Shown: piece by piece, positions 17,401 through 26,102 of the stretch
How the letters are laid out: every line of letters begins with the position of its first letter
Position numbering within the stretch: position 1 is the first letter of the stretch
Source: Reinekea marinisedimentorum
Lineage (GTDB): Bacteria; Pseudomonadota; Gammaproteobacteria; Pseudomonadales; Natronospirillaceae
NCBI RefSeq assembly: GCF_004341165.1
Contig: NZ_SLZR01000002.1
Span: 248,001 to 312,000, forward strand
Reading direction: 5' to 3'
Length of the DNA stretch: 64,000 bases
The notes under the pieces: model-generated
Told to the model about the DNA's origin: nothing
Database searches by the model: none
The model's input: the letters and a program-made list of their open reading frames with translations, nothing else
Position numbers and translations under genes: made by a program

Positions 17401-20400
17401 TCAACCTCCAGGGTATTTTGCGGGTCGTAGCTCCACTGCTCCAGCGAGGTCTGAATGCTCTCCAGAATATCGTTGGCTTCCTCCAGGAATATGCCCACCA
17501 GATCAGGATCACCATCAACACTGAGTCGCTCAGCCTGCAGGTTTAGTGCTTGCTCATTACCCTGCGGCAGATCAAAAGGCTCGGCCTGAACCAACGCTTC
17601 TTCAGGCTGTGCCTGAACCTCGGCATCAGCCACATCCAACACAGGAATGCCTTCCGGCGCCTGCAGTGTTTCAACAAAATCCATCAGAGGAGCAATGACC
17701 TCGAACGGAATGGCATACAGCTCGTAGAACTGCTTCAGGCGCTCAGAGAACATAGAATCGGAACGGATAGACTGACCAGCCGCCAGGCGATCCATCATAG
17801 AGATCAGCGATTCATGACCATCGTAAGCCAGTGAGAAGAACTTCTCTTCCAGAATATAGGGGTTAGCCTCGGCTGCCGAATACAAAGAGCGCAGTTCATT
17901 GCTCAATTGGGACAGCGGCATCAGGTCAACGGATTTTGCCGCTTGCGAGAGAACGTCCAACTCGGTAATCAGGGTTTTGGCAGCGTTGGCAGATTCGCCA
18001 TGATCACGCCAGTTCTCAAGAATGGACTCTGCGTCCATAACGATATCCATACTCTCAGAAAGGAATATAGACATCAGGCTGGCATCGTCGCCATGAATTT
18101 CCGGGCTTTGCATCGAAAGGCCAGACTTGTATTCATTCACCTGAGCAATAAATTCAGCAGCTTCTACTGAGAGATCTTCGACCAGATCTTCGCTGGAATA
18201 GCTGTTCACCAGCGAGACCATGCGCTCAAGTAAAACCACAAACTCACTGCTGGCGACCGAACTGCTTTCCTGGATATCTTTCACCAACGTTTCCATTGGC
18301 TCGACGACATCGGCAATGGATTCCATAGCAGCCATATGGGCAGAGCCTTTAATGGTGTGCAGTGCACGCTGCAGTGCATCCGGTAACTTGCGGTTTTGCG
18401 GGCCATCCTCGATATAGCTTTCAATGTATTCCAGGTGAGAGCCGAGTTCGTTTTTAAAGATCTCGAGCAGACTGAGTTTTGGTTCTTCCTCAACTTCCGA
18501 AGCCAGATAGAGTTCATCGTCATCCAGCTCAATCTCTTCCAAGTCAAGGTCTTCAAGCTCGGAGCCATCAAACCCGGAGCTACCCAGTTCTGTGTCATCA
18601 AAATCGATGACCGTTTCCCCCGGTTCATCAATTTGCTCAACGTCGGGAACATCAATTTCAACAACCTCTGCAACGGGAACACCGAGGGTTTCAGGCTCCA
18701 CAGCTTCACCTGCGGGCTCGGCTGACTGCACTTCTGCCGGGGCAACGATTTGTTCTGACTCAGCACCATTATTCTCTGGCCAGACAACCGTCTCACCGCG
18801 CGACAGTGCATGGGCAATCTCACTCAGTTGGTCGGCACGGGCAGTATCCGGCTTAACTTTGTCTTCAAAGGCCTTAACCAGGCCAGGCAATTCAACGATC
18901 ACCTCATCGACAACCCGAATCAAATCCGCTGTGCGCTGAATGCTATTGTCGATTAAGCGGTTAAGCATATTTTCAACCGACCACGCGGTTTCACCAACCA
19001 CCAACGCGCCAACCATGCGGCCGCTGCCTTTTAGGGTATGGAACGCGCGACGGAATTCAGTCAGTGCTTCGCTGTCGTCCGCGTTATCGCGGTATCTCGG
19101 GAAGAATTCGTTGATCGTTTCAAGAACTTCTTCCGCTTCTTCTATAAAGATTTCCAGAATGTCATCGTCAATCAGATCGTCTTCCGGTTCACTCGCAGCT
19201 TCAGCAACAGGCTCTTCAACCGCTGGCGCTGTCTGTTCCTGCTCGCTGTCAGCAACTGTATCTGCGCTGCCAGGCGCCAGACCACTTTCCGACTCTGCTG
19301 TGAATTCGGCAAACAGGTTCAGGGAATCATCCGGCGTGACTTCTGAATCAAAAGCTGGCTGATCGAATAAATTGTTTTCCTCAAAGCCATCTGCAGTCAG
19401 TTCCGCGACCGGTAAATCATCCCAGCCATCGTCAACATCGGTGACATCTGCAACATCACTTTCACTCAGTTCAATAACAGTGTCGAACATACTGTCATCG
19501 GAGCTTTCTTCCAGTGCTAAACCTGAATCGCTTAAATCGATAAGCGATTCATCCAGAGCGTTGTCTAATTCCGACTCATCAATGGAATCGAAATCAATGT
19601 CCAGATCCAGTGGTTCCGCGACAACCTCATCGTTATCGAACTCGACATCAGTTTCAAACTCAACAGAATCCAGTCCAACCTCTTCAGCTGAGACCAACAC
19701 GGCCTCAGCCTGGTCAGCGACATCCGGCTCAACAACTGCAGGCTGCTCATCACTCTGCTGCGGTGCTTCCTCGGTTTTTTGCGTCAGGAACACGTTAAGG
19801 CCAAGTCGGTTCAGTGACTCTGCTGCACGTTCCAGAATCTCTATATTGGTCTGCGCACCGTCACGACTGATACGTTCCAGATAGTATTCGATACCGACCA
19901 GAGAGTCGGCCAAAGAGTCGAGCTCGGACCACTGAGGGCGGTACTTATCGTTAATCAGGGTATTCTGGATATAGCTCTGCGCCGCCGCGATGATCCGGCC
20001 GGCGTCGTTCAGCGGCACCATCAGTAACCCGCCACGAATAGCGCCCAGGATGGCTGGCGCTTCTGCCAGTTGGGAGGCATCGAAATGACTGCCGATATAC
20101 TCAACGACAGACTCTTTTACCTGTTCAATGCCGGTACGGGCTTCGCGGATGACAGCACCGTAGGCGCTGTTGACATCAATGCTGATATCGCTATGTTCCG
20201 ATTCAAGATCGGCGCCGCTGGCAATGCCGCCAAGCGTGGCTTCGATATACAGCAGTGAACCTGCCATATCCATCAACAGGCCGTCAGGAATTTCGCTGCT
20301 CTGCTGAGTTGTTTCAATGAGTTCCAGCTGATCTTTCATGACCCGGCGCGGGTTTTCCAGGCCAACCACCGCCATGGTATCGCTGAGCTGCTGCATAGGC

Positions 20401-21464
20401 GCAACCAGGCTGCTCAGCTGAATGGAATCGGTCACATTTGTTCTGACCATCAGGTCGAGGGAATCTTTCAGGCGACTCAGCTCTTCCAGCAAAGCGGCAA
20501 CAACGCTGTTCACCGCTTTGGTGTCAGGCCCCTTCAATCTGGCCTGCTGGTGCTTAATATCCTCTTCCGAAGGCAATGAATCTGCCAACCGATACTGACT
20601 GCGAATCTTTTCAATACGATCAATACGGCTGTCTTCGATCTTTGCCAGATAAAACAACAGGTTCTTTAACAGGCTGCTGGACGGGAACTGCCGGGCAGTT
20701 TCCAGAGGATCACTCTGCAGCTGACGCAGACTGTAGTCGACATCACGCAGTACCTTGGCGGTTGCCGGTGAACGCTGGATATGGCCAGTTTTGATACCAG
20801 CAACGAAGGCATCGACGATCTTCCACAGCGCAGCCATGTTGGTACGCTCAGTCAGGCTACTGACACGGGCGACCGACTTGGTGAGGAACTCCAGGCTGGT
20901 GTCCACCTTGTCGTCTTTCAGCCAGCCGAGTAACGCCAACTGGTACATCTGACGCAGCTTTCGAACCAGCTGAACGGTTCCCGAATGATTGATGTTGTCG
21001 TAATTAGGCTCACCCACCATGCGCTGAGCAGATGAGAGGTCTGGTGAAAACAGCGCTGTTTCCGAAAGCAGACCGACACCGCGAGCCGCTCGCAAATCAT
21101 TCAACAGAGGCAGGATAACAATCGGAAGATCCTGCTGACCCTGCTTAAGCTGATCCAAATAATGAGGCAGCTGAATAATGGCCTGCATTAAGATTGCGAG
21201 GTTATCGTTATTCGACGGAACCGCACCATCAACCATGGCCTGGTTCAGTAATTCCATCTCTTCAGCAAGCAGTGCGGCTCCGAAAAACTCAACCATCTGG
21301 AGCGTACCGAAAACCTGATGAATATATGCCAGGCTAAACTCCAGTCGATTGGTATCATCTGGAGACTCAGCAAAAGCTTCCAAAGCAAATTGAGCCTGCT
21401 TAAGAGTTTCTTCTATTTCGCCTTGAACCCACTCAAGTGCCACATAATCTCGGCGCTCAGTCAT
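14478..21464 (-). CDS. chpA: Chemosensory histidine kinase/response regulator hybrid ChpA
   Basis: 2328 residues, close to the roughly 2500 of P. aeruginosa ChpA. Four canonical Hpt modules carry His809 (HTLKGSGRM), His1036 (HTIKGSAHM), His1362 (HTLKGGARM) and His1561 (HTLKGGSRL). At least two degenerate Hpt-like helices precede them, and another without His lies near 1150-1250. Acidic Glu/Asp/Ala/Pro-rich linkers join the modules (about 570-780). Then come a CheA dimerisation domain (about 1720-1790), HATPase with LLRNAVDHGIE near 1905, a CheW-like domain (about 2045-2180), and a receiver with acceptor Asp2258 (LILLDIEMP). It takes signals from PilJ and phosphorylates PilG/PilH to control type IV pili. 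Confidence 0.95.
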   Translation of the reverse strand: MTERRDYVALEWVQGEIEETLKQAQFALEAFAESPDDTNRLEFSLAYIHQVFGTLQMVEFFGAALLAEEMELLNQAMVDGAVPSNNDNLAILMQAIIQLPHYLDQLKQGQQDLPIVILPLLNDLRAARGVGLLSETALFSPDLSSAQRMVGEPNYDNINHSGTVQLVRKLRQMYQLALLGWLKDDKVDTSLEFLTKSVARVSSLTERTNMAALWKIVDAFVAGIKTGHIQRSPATAKVLRDVDYSLRQLQSDPLETARQFPSSSLLKNLLFYLAKIEDSRIDRIEKIRSQYRLADSLPSEEDIKHQQARLKGPDTKAVNSVVAALLEELSRLKDSLDLMVRTNVTDSIQLSSLVAPMQQLSDTMAVVGLENPRRVMKDQLELIETTQQSSEIPDGLLMDMAGSLLYIEATLGGIASGADLESEHSDISIDVNSAYGAVIREARTGIEQVKESVVEYIGSHFDASQLAEAPAILGAIRGGLLMVPLNDAGRIIAAAQSYIQNTLINDKYRPQWSELDSLADSLVGIEYYLERISRDGAQTNIEILERAAESLNRLGLNVFLTQKTEEAPQQSDEQPAVVEPDVADQAEAVLVSAEEVGLDSVEFETDVEFDNDEVVAEPLDLDIDFDSIDESELDNALDESLIDLSDSGLALEESSDDSMFDTVIELSESDVADVTDVDDGWDDLPVAELTADGFEENNLFDQPAFDSEVTPDDSLNLFAEFTAESESGLAPGSADTVADSEQEQTAPAVEEPVAEAASEPEDDLIDDDILEIFIEEAEEVLETINEFFPRYRDNADDSEALTEFRRAFHTLKGSGRMVGALVVGETAWSVENMLNRLIDNSIQRTADLIRVVDEVIVELPGLVKAFEDKVKPDTARADQLSEIAHALSRGETVVWPENNGAESEQIVAPAEVQSAEPAGEAVEPETLGVPVAEVVEIDVPDVEQIDEPGETVIDFDDTELGSSGFDGSELEDLDLEEIELDDDELYLASEVEEEPKLSLLEIFKNELGSHLEYIESYIEDGPQNRKLPDALQRALHTIKGSAHMAAMESIADVVEPMETLVKDIQESSSVASSEFVVLLERMVSLVNSYSSEDLVEDLSVEAAEFIAQVNEYKSGLSMQSPEIHGDDASLMSIFLSESMDIVMDAESILENWRDHGESANAAKTLITELDVLSQAAKSVDLMPLSQLSNELRSLYSAAEANPYILEEKFFSLAYDGHESLISMMDRLAAGQSIRSDSMFSERLKQFYELYAIPFEVIAPLMDFVETLQAPEGIPVLDVADAEVQAQPEEALVQAEPFDLPQGNEQALNLQAERLSVDGDPDLVGIFLEEANDILESIQTSLEQWSYDPQNTLEVESLQRDLHTLKGGARMAEVSPLGDLAHELEYLYEGLAQGQYQYSESLLGLLQQCHDRLASMVGDIESSMTCMSAPDLVEAIARFRKNPGAPLQPVVLTPVQPEMPEQGVSLEPENTVVESNTYDQPAEPQAEFEAELTDPVLDDLPEEGQLTPTVELNLAEDVDYDILEIFIDEAGELLHELENAIEEWRSNPDNEAHADEMKRVLHTLKGGSRLARLLELGDQSHDFETFIIRAQQDKLPLDDAFFAEVLNRQDQLVSYVEALQHMMQQQGADAGGFGPSVIQMVPELDEDDSTEDSAVAAESPVEENTPVESTLPVVAEPAENVGLTVVENAPESNVLPFKAKVASPDSAKPATAKRNLPQETVKVNASLLEGLVNLAGETSISRARLEQEVSDFSFTLTEMDQTIDRLRDHVRRLDMETEAQIIFRQERAEETNYEDFDPLEMDRYSQIQQLSRSLMEATYDLNDIKSTLTDKTRDAETILLQQSRINTELQEGLMRTRMVPFNRLLPRLRRIVRQVSGELGKQVDFMVGNAEGEVDRSVLERMISPLEHLLRNAVDHGIEMPEVRESNGKPGKGIVRLNLSREGSEIVLRLEDDGKGLDEDAIRTKAVERGLMQEGASLNSQEIMQFILEAGFSTSDKVTQISGRGVGMDVVNSEVKQLGGSISIDSEFGRGTLFTIRLPFTVSVNRALMVKSQDDLYALPLTSIEGIVRVTPKQLEEYYQPNAPMFEYGGGRYRLEYLGSLLHTAARPNTSLIETSVPLVLVRGSDDRHSMALHVDRLLGSREIVVKTLGSQFNKVPGVTGATILGDGSVVVILDLSALIRSDLVLAHFAEPVAALEAPDQERRKEGPAKIMVCDDSVTVRKVTSRLLERNGMDVMLAKHGADAINQMIEEIPDLILLDIEMPYMDGFEVASRVRHDERLKHVPIIMITSRTGSKHRERAISIGVNEYIGKPFQEGPLLETIDRLLSEQ

Positions 21465-21481
21465 GCCGATATCCCCGTGTA

Positions 21482-22357
21482 TTATTTTCGTTTGAAATAA
21501 GCCAATACGTGTTCACCTGGCACTCTGGTTAATTCGGGATGACTCCAATCAACCATATCGCCCAATCCAAGCACCAGTAATCCACCGGGGGCCAGGCGAT
21601 CTGCCAATTCTGTAACGATGTCTTTTCTGCGCCATTTCCTGAAGTAGATCAGAACATTCTGGCAATAAATGACATCGAGATTTTTAAGCGGTGAACCCGC
21701 CAGCTGCAATAAGTTCAATCGTACAAAGCAGGTTCTGTCTTTCACTGATTGCACGATCTGGTATTTATGGCCCTGCTGTGTGAAATAGCGTCCGGTCAGA
21801 GAGCTGTCTATCGACTCCAGTCTGCGAGGGCTGTAACTGCCGGCATTTGCCAGCGACAACGCCTCGCGGCTGATATCGGTACCGGTAACCCCGTAGCGGG
21901 TAGCATTTGCCTCCGGAGTACTCGATAGCAATTCCTGAGCAGTAATGCCCAGGCTATAGGCTTCTTCACCTGAAGAGCAGCCCACGCTCCATAAGCTCAA
22001 TGGCGCGCTGCTCAACTTAAGCCGATTCTGCAAATGGTCTTTAACTAAAGAGAAGGCAACCGGGTCCCGGAAAAATCGTGTTTCCTGAACCGTTAAGCGA
22101 TCCATGAGCCTGTTCCACTCGATCAGGCCGGTATCGCCATCACAGATGTGGTTGTAGTAAGCCAGATAATCGTCAAAACCCACCTCTCGCATTCGAATGG
22201 AAAGGCAGGTTTTTAGAAAACTGCGTCTTTGCTCTGGTAACTGAAGACCTATACGCTCTTCAATAATATCCTGCCAGGTAGCAAAGGCAGCATCGGACAA
22301 TTCTGGCGCTTGATTAACAGGCAAAGCCATACGCACTGATCCGGTTTGCTGATTCAC
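21482..22357 (-). CDS. pilK: Chemotaxis protein methyltransferase PilK (CheR family)
   Basis: 291 residues. An N-terminal CheR helical domain (RRSFLKTCLSIRMREVGF) is followed by a SAM-dependent methyltransferase fold with VQETRFFRDP, then SVGCSSGEEAYSLGI as the SAM-binding glycine motif and VIYCQNVLIYF. It methylates glutamates of PilJ using S-adenosylmethionine, opposing ChpB. Its first base is shared with the last base of pilJ, so the two are translationally coupled, and chpA follows after 17 bp. Confidence 0.9.
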   Translation of the reverse strand: MNQQTGSVRMALPVNQAPELSDAAFATWQDIIEERIGLQLPEQRRSFLKTCLSIRMREVGFDDYLAYYNHICDGDTGLIEWNRLMDRLTVQETRFFRDPVAFSLVKDHLQNRLKLSSAPLSLWSVGCSSGEEAYSLGITAQELLSSTPEANATRYGVTGTDISREALSLANAGSYSPRRLESIDSSLTGRYFTQQGHKYQIVQSVKDRTCFVRLNLLQLAGSPLKNLDVIYCQNVLIYFRKWRRKDIVTELADRLAPGGLLVLGLGDMVDWSHPELTRVPGEHVLAYFKRK

Positions 22358-24453
22358 TAACTGATAGAGGCCGTATCCTCTTGGATATCAACGATCGACA
22401 AGGTTTCAATTTCGTCGTCGCTTTCCGGCAGTTTAAAGCCGGCAACTGAAGACTGCAGGTCGTTAGCCAATTGAGCCAAGTTACCAATAGATTTCGCCGT
22501 TGCAGTCGTACCCGCAGATGTCTGCGAGGTAATTTCCTGAATAACGTTCATCGTATTGGAAATGTGGCCAGCGGAAGAGGCCTGCTGACGTGCAGCGTTA
22601 GAAATGTTCTGAATCAGGTCTGCAAGGTTCTTCGATACCGATTCAATTTCTTCCAGTGCAACACCCGCATCCTGTGCCAGACGGGCACCACGTACCACCT
22701 CGGCAACCGTTTGTTCCATCGAGATTACCGCCTCGTTGGTATCGTTCTGAATGGTTTTAACCAGCGCTTCAATCTGCTTGGTTGCCGCCGAGGAACGTTC
22801 TGCCAGACGCTGTACTTCGTCCGCTACCACCGCGAAGCCTCGACCGGCGTCACCCGCCATAGATGCCTGAATGGCAGCGTTCAATGCCAGAATGTTGGTC
22901 TGGTCAGCAATGTCGTTAATCAGGGATACGATGTCACCAATTTCCTGTGACGATTCACCCAGTCGTTTAATACGCTTCGAGGTTTCCTGAATCTGTTCAC
23001 GGATGTTGTCCATGCCGTTGATCGTGGCCTGTACCACGTCGGCACCTTTCTTCGCGATCGCAACCGATCGCTCTGCAACCGCGGCTGATTCGGCGGCGTT
23101 TGCAGATACCTGGTCAATCGACACAGCCATTTCGTTAACAGCCGCAGATGCACCGGCAATTTCCTGCGCTTGGTGCTCAGATGCTTCAGCAAGATGCATC
23201 GCCGTTGCCTGTGTTTCTTGAGCAGCGGAAGATACCTGCACAGCCGTCGTGTTAATGGACGATACCAGTGTTCTCATCTGGTCGATCGCGAAGTTAATCG
23301 AGTCGGCAATGGCACCGGTAAAGTCTTCGGTTACTGTTGCCTGAGCAGTGAGGTCACCATCTGCCAGGTCGGCAAGTTCGTCCAGCAGACGCAGAATTGC
23401 GTTCTGGTTTTGCTGGTTGGTATCAGAGGTTAACTGCAGGTCTCTTTGTGTTTCACGGTAGGTTAAAACCGCCATCACGATAATCAGGACAATAGCCAGA
23501 CCAAGGAACATACCCGCCCAGAGAGCACCAAAGCCGCGGCTGTCTGCTGCGGACTGAATGTCATTCGCCAATTTAGAGGATAGATCCAACAGGGTTTGAG
23601 AGTCAGAGAAGATAATACCGGCCGCTTCACGTACCTGGAACAGTTCAGGTGAAGTCGACATAATTTGCGTTACCGAGCCGGATACATATTCAAAGATACC
23701 GGCGATATTGCCCAGTGCGTCGGCAGCTTCAGCGTTGGTGATTTTATCAACACCGATTGCCGGGTCACCAAAGCGCATACCATCCAGAACTCGCTGGAAC
23801 AATACAGCGTCACGTTCAAAGGAATCCGCGGCCATTACCGCGCCTTCACCACCAACCAGAACCTTGTTAATCGATCGAACGATACGTTCAGCCAACCAGG
23901 ACTGACGCTGGGCCAAAGCAACCTGCGTCGGGTCAGAATTGTCGCTCAGCATGATTTCAACAACTTCATCGTATTCAACCTGAAGCTCCGGAATACGCTC
24001 AGCCAGCGTTACGGCCGTATTGTGAAGTGCCAGCAATGTTGCACGCGATTCAACAATCAGGTCTGCCGAGTCACTTACGCGAATCCAGACGTTGCCCAGA
24101 TCGTTAACATTTACGTCCGGCGCATGCGATGTAACAGACGGCATGCCGGTGGTTACATTACCGTTAAGAATATAGTTCCAGCGGATTTCAAACTCAGCAC
24201 GGGCTCGCTGAAGCAATGAGAATGCCTCTTCTTTACCAGCCGACGCTTCAGATGAGTTCTTTGCGATCTCCTGGGACAATACACGAAGCTCACCAGCATT
24301 CACCAGCAATTCAGTATCGTATTTGGATTTATTCTGGTTCAGAACCAACACTGCCACTGCTGCAATCAGCAGCGCTACTACACCACCCAATAGCAAACCA
24401 ACGCGCCCGCTGGTTCCTAGGTTGGTAAACAGGTTTCCCGTCTTTTGCTTCAT
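22357..24453 (-). CDS. pilJ: Methyl-accepting chemotaxis protein PilJ
   Basis: 698 residues. TM1 is at about 18-38 and TM2 at about 306-328, enclosing a periplasmic helical PilJ-type sensor region. A HAMP-like segment is followed by a long cytoplasmic coiled coil. The signalling tip reads ILALNAAIQASMAGDAGRGF and VVADEVQRLAERS, as in PilJ orthologues. In P. aeruginosa PilJ senses pilin or surface contact and feeds ChpA. It lies between pilI and pilK in the standard order. The protein is inner-membrane and would work with adaptors PilI and ChpC. Confidence 0.94.
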   Translation of the reverse strand: MKQKTGNLFTNLGTSGRVGLLLGGVVALLIAAVAVLVLNQNKSKYDTELLVNAGELRVLSQEIAKNSSEASAGKEEAFSLLQRARAEFEIRWNYILNGNVTTGMPSVTSHAPDVNVNDLGNVWIRVSDSADLIVESRATLLALHNTAVTLAERIPELQVEYDEVVEIMLSDNSDPTQVALAQRQSWLAERIVRSINKVLVGGEGAVMAADSFERDAVLFQRVLDGMRFGDPAIGVDKITNAEAADALGNIAGIFEYVSGSVTQIMSTSPELFQVREAAGIIFSDSQTLLDLSSKLANDIQSAADSRGFGALWAGMFLGLAIVLIIVMAVLTYRETQRDLQLTSDTNQQNQNAILRLLDELADLADGDLTAQATVTEDFTGAIADSINFAIDQMRTLVSSINTTAVQVSSAAQETQATAMHLAEASEHQAQEIAGASAAVNEMAVSIDQVSANAAESAAVAERSVAIAKKGADVVQATINGMDNIREQIQETSKRIKRLGESSQEIGDIVSLINDIADQTNILALNAAIQASMAGDAGRGFAVVADEVQRLAERSSAATKQIEALVKTIQNDTNEAVISMEQTVAEVVRGARLAQDAGVALEEIESVSKNLADLIQNISNAARQQASSAGHISNTMNVIQEITSQTSAGTTATAKSIGNLAQLANDLQSSVAGFKLPESDDEIETLSIVDIQEDTASIS

Positions 24454-24516
24454 TTTCGAACTCCAGTTTGGCCTCTGGCTGCCATCTAAAAAAACTTAAT
24501 AATGAAAGGGAAATGA

Positions 24517-25053
24517 CTATCCAGCCACATCCTGAAACTTATCATTCTCGGTCAGCATTCCCATATTGAAACGAGACCAGGTAATGCTGTCTTTAACAAA
24601 GTGTCCACTGACAAACGGTTTGATGGACTCAGGCATATCAGGCACTTGGTCGCTGTAGCTATCGATTGGAAAGTACTGCATGCCATCCACACCATCGACA
24701 ACCAATCCGTCAGATTGCTCATCTTTCTCAACAACCAGAATTCGGCGACTACGAATCGGAACACTGGTTTCGTTGGACAGAAAAAGTCCAAGGTCGATCA
24801 GGGGGATCAGGCGGCCGCGAATATTCGACACGCCCAGCACCCAAGGTTTAACATTGGGCAAGCGAGTGTAAGCAGGAACCCGCAGGAGTTCCGTGACCTC
24901 ACTCATAGGTGAGACAAAATGATGGCCTCCTATCCGGAAGCCAATACCGCTCCAGGTTTCAGCAATCTCCTGCTGTTCGGGCAAGCCAACTGCACTGGAC
25001 CTAACTCTTGAATCCAGTTTTCTTAATAATGAAAGCGGTGTTTGATCAGCCAT
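24517..25053 (-). CDS. pilI: Twitching motility adaptor PilI (CheW-like)
   Basis: 178 residues with one CheW domain: GIGFRIGGHHFVSPMSEVTE, then PWVLGVSNIRGRLIPLIDLG in the usual place for adaptor contact. It couples the receptor PilJ to the ChpA kinase. It starts 3 bp after pilH, so the two are surely on one mRNA, and pilJ follows after about 63 bp. Confidence 0.9.
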   Translation of the reverse strand: MADQTPLSLLRKLDSRVRSSAVGLPEQQEIAETWSGIGFRIGGHHFVSPMSEVTELLRVPAYTRLPNVKPWVLGVSNIRGRLIPLIDLGLFLSNETSVPIRSRRILVVEKDEQSDGLVVDGVDGMQYFPIDSYSDQVPDMPESIKPFVSGHFVKDSITWSRFNMGMLTENDKFQDVAG

Positions 25054-25056
25054 CTA

Positions 25057-25434
25057 TCAGCCTAATGTTTTTCCGGCCATAACGGCTTCGACAGTTTCAA
25101 TCAGCTTTGCCTCGGTAACAGGTTTAACAAGGTAACCCGAAGCCCCTTGTCTTCTGCCCCATACGCGGTCAGTTTCCTGATCTTTGGTTGTCACAATAAC
25201 AACAGGAATATGAGCTGTATCTGCACCCTTCGTTAACTGACGGGTCGCCTGGAATCCATTCAAACCAGGCATCACAATATCCATTAGCACCACATCCGGA
25301 AGCTCCTGACGCGCCAAAGCAACACCATCTGCACCGTTATCTGCGGTGAGAACTTCATAGTTGTGCTTTTCTAACATGCCCTGAAAGGCATAGGTTTCGG
25401 TAGGGGAGTCATCCACTATCAATACGCGAGGCAT
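25057..25434 (-). CDS. pilH: Response regulator PilH
   Basis: 125-residue single receiver domain. Acidic pocket Asp8/Asp9 (LIVDDSPTE), acceptor Asp52 (VVLMDIVMPG), conserved Thr (VTTKDQ) and Lys (LVKPV) are all present. In P. aeruginosa PilH works with PilG in the Pil-Chp system, influencing pilus retraction and cAMP levels. It has no output domain and must act by protein contact. The gene lies 36 bp downstream of pilG. Confidence 0.93.
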   Translation of the reverse strand: MPRVLIVDDSPTETYAFQGMLEKHNYEVLTADNGADGVALARQELPDVVLMDIVMPGLNGFQATRQLTKGADTAHIPVVIVTTKDQETDRVWGRRQGASGYLVKPVTEAKLIETVEAVMAGKTLG

Positions 25435-25470
25435 AGCTAACCCTTAATTTTCAATCGACTTTTTAAGTTT

Positions 25471-25851
25471 CTATTTTACGTAATTGCGAATTGCGCCAAG
25501 CAATTCTTCTTTGCCAAATGGCTTGGTCAAATACTGGTCACTACCAACAATTCGACCTTTAGCTTTGTCAAATAAACCATCCTTACTGGACAGCATAATG
25601 ACTGGCGTCTCTTTAAAGGCACTATTATTCTTAATGAGTGCGCATGTCTGATAGCCATCCAAGCGAGGCATCATAATGTCTACAAAGATGATGTCCGGCT
25701 TGGAGTCTGCAATCTTCGCCAGTGCATCAAAACCGTCAGTCGCGGTTATCACCTCACAACCCACCTTTTTCAGCAAAGTCTCAGCTGTGCGGCGAATTGT
25801 TTTTGAGTCATCAATCACCATGACTTTCAGGTTTTCAAAACTCGTTTCCAT
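25471..25851 (-). CDS. pilG: Response regulator PilG
   Basis: 126-residue single receiver domain and first gene of the pilGHIJK-chpABC operon. Asp14/Asp15 (VMVIDDSKT), acceptor Asp58 (IIFVDIMMP), SSKDG and LTKPF are intact. PilG promotes pilus extension and stimulates adenylate cyclase in P. aeruginosa. It is transcribed away from gshB; the 251-bp region 25852-26102 must hold promoters for both, and I could not assign them with confidence. Confidence 0.94.
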   Translation of the reverse strand: METSFENLKVMVIDDSKTIRRTAETLLKKVGCEVITATDGFDALAKIADSKPDIIFVDIMMPRLDGYQTCALIKNNSAFKETPVIMLSSKDGLFDKAKGRIVGSDQYLTKPFGKEELLGAIRNYVK

Positions 25852-26102
25852 AAGTCATCCCATGGGTTAACGCTACTTTTATTTAAATTCGACGAGCTGT
25901 AATTAGCTGGTCTGCGGAAAAATGCCATTTTCAGTCTAACATGGTTCCTGATACTTTAAATTAACTATCTTACGCCGAATTCAGACTATTCACTATTATC
26001 ACAGTTTCTAGCTTATCTCTATAACTGGTTAAAAATAAAGTTATTTTGGCCGATCACAGTTTCATTTAATATGTATCGAAACATTTTTCAGCAGGACCGG
26101 CT

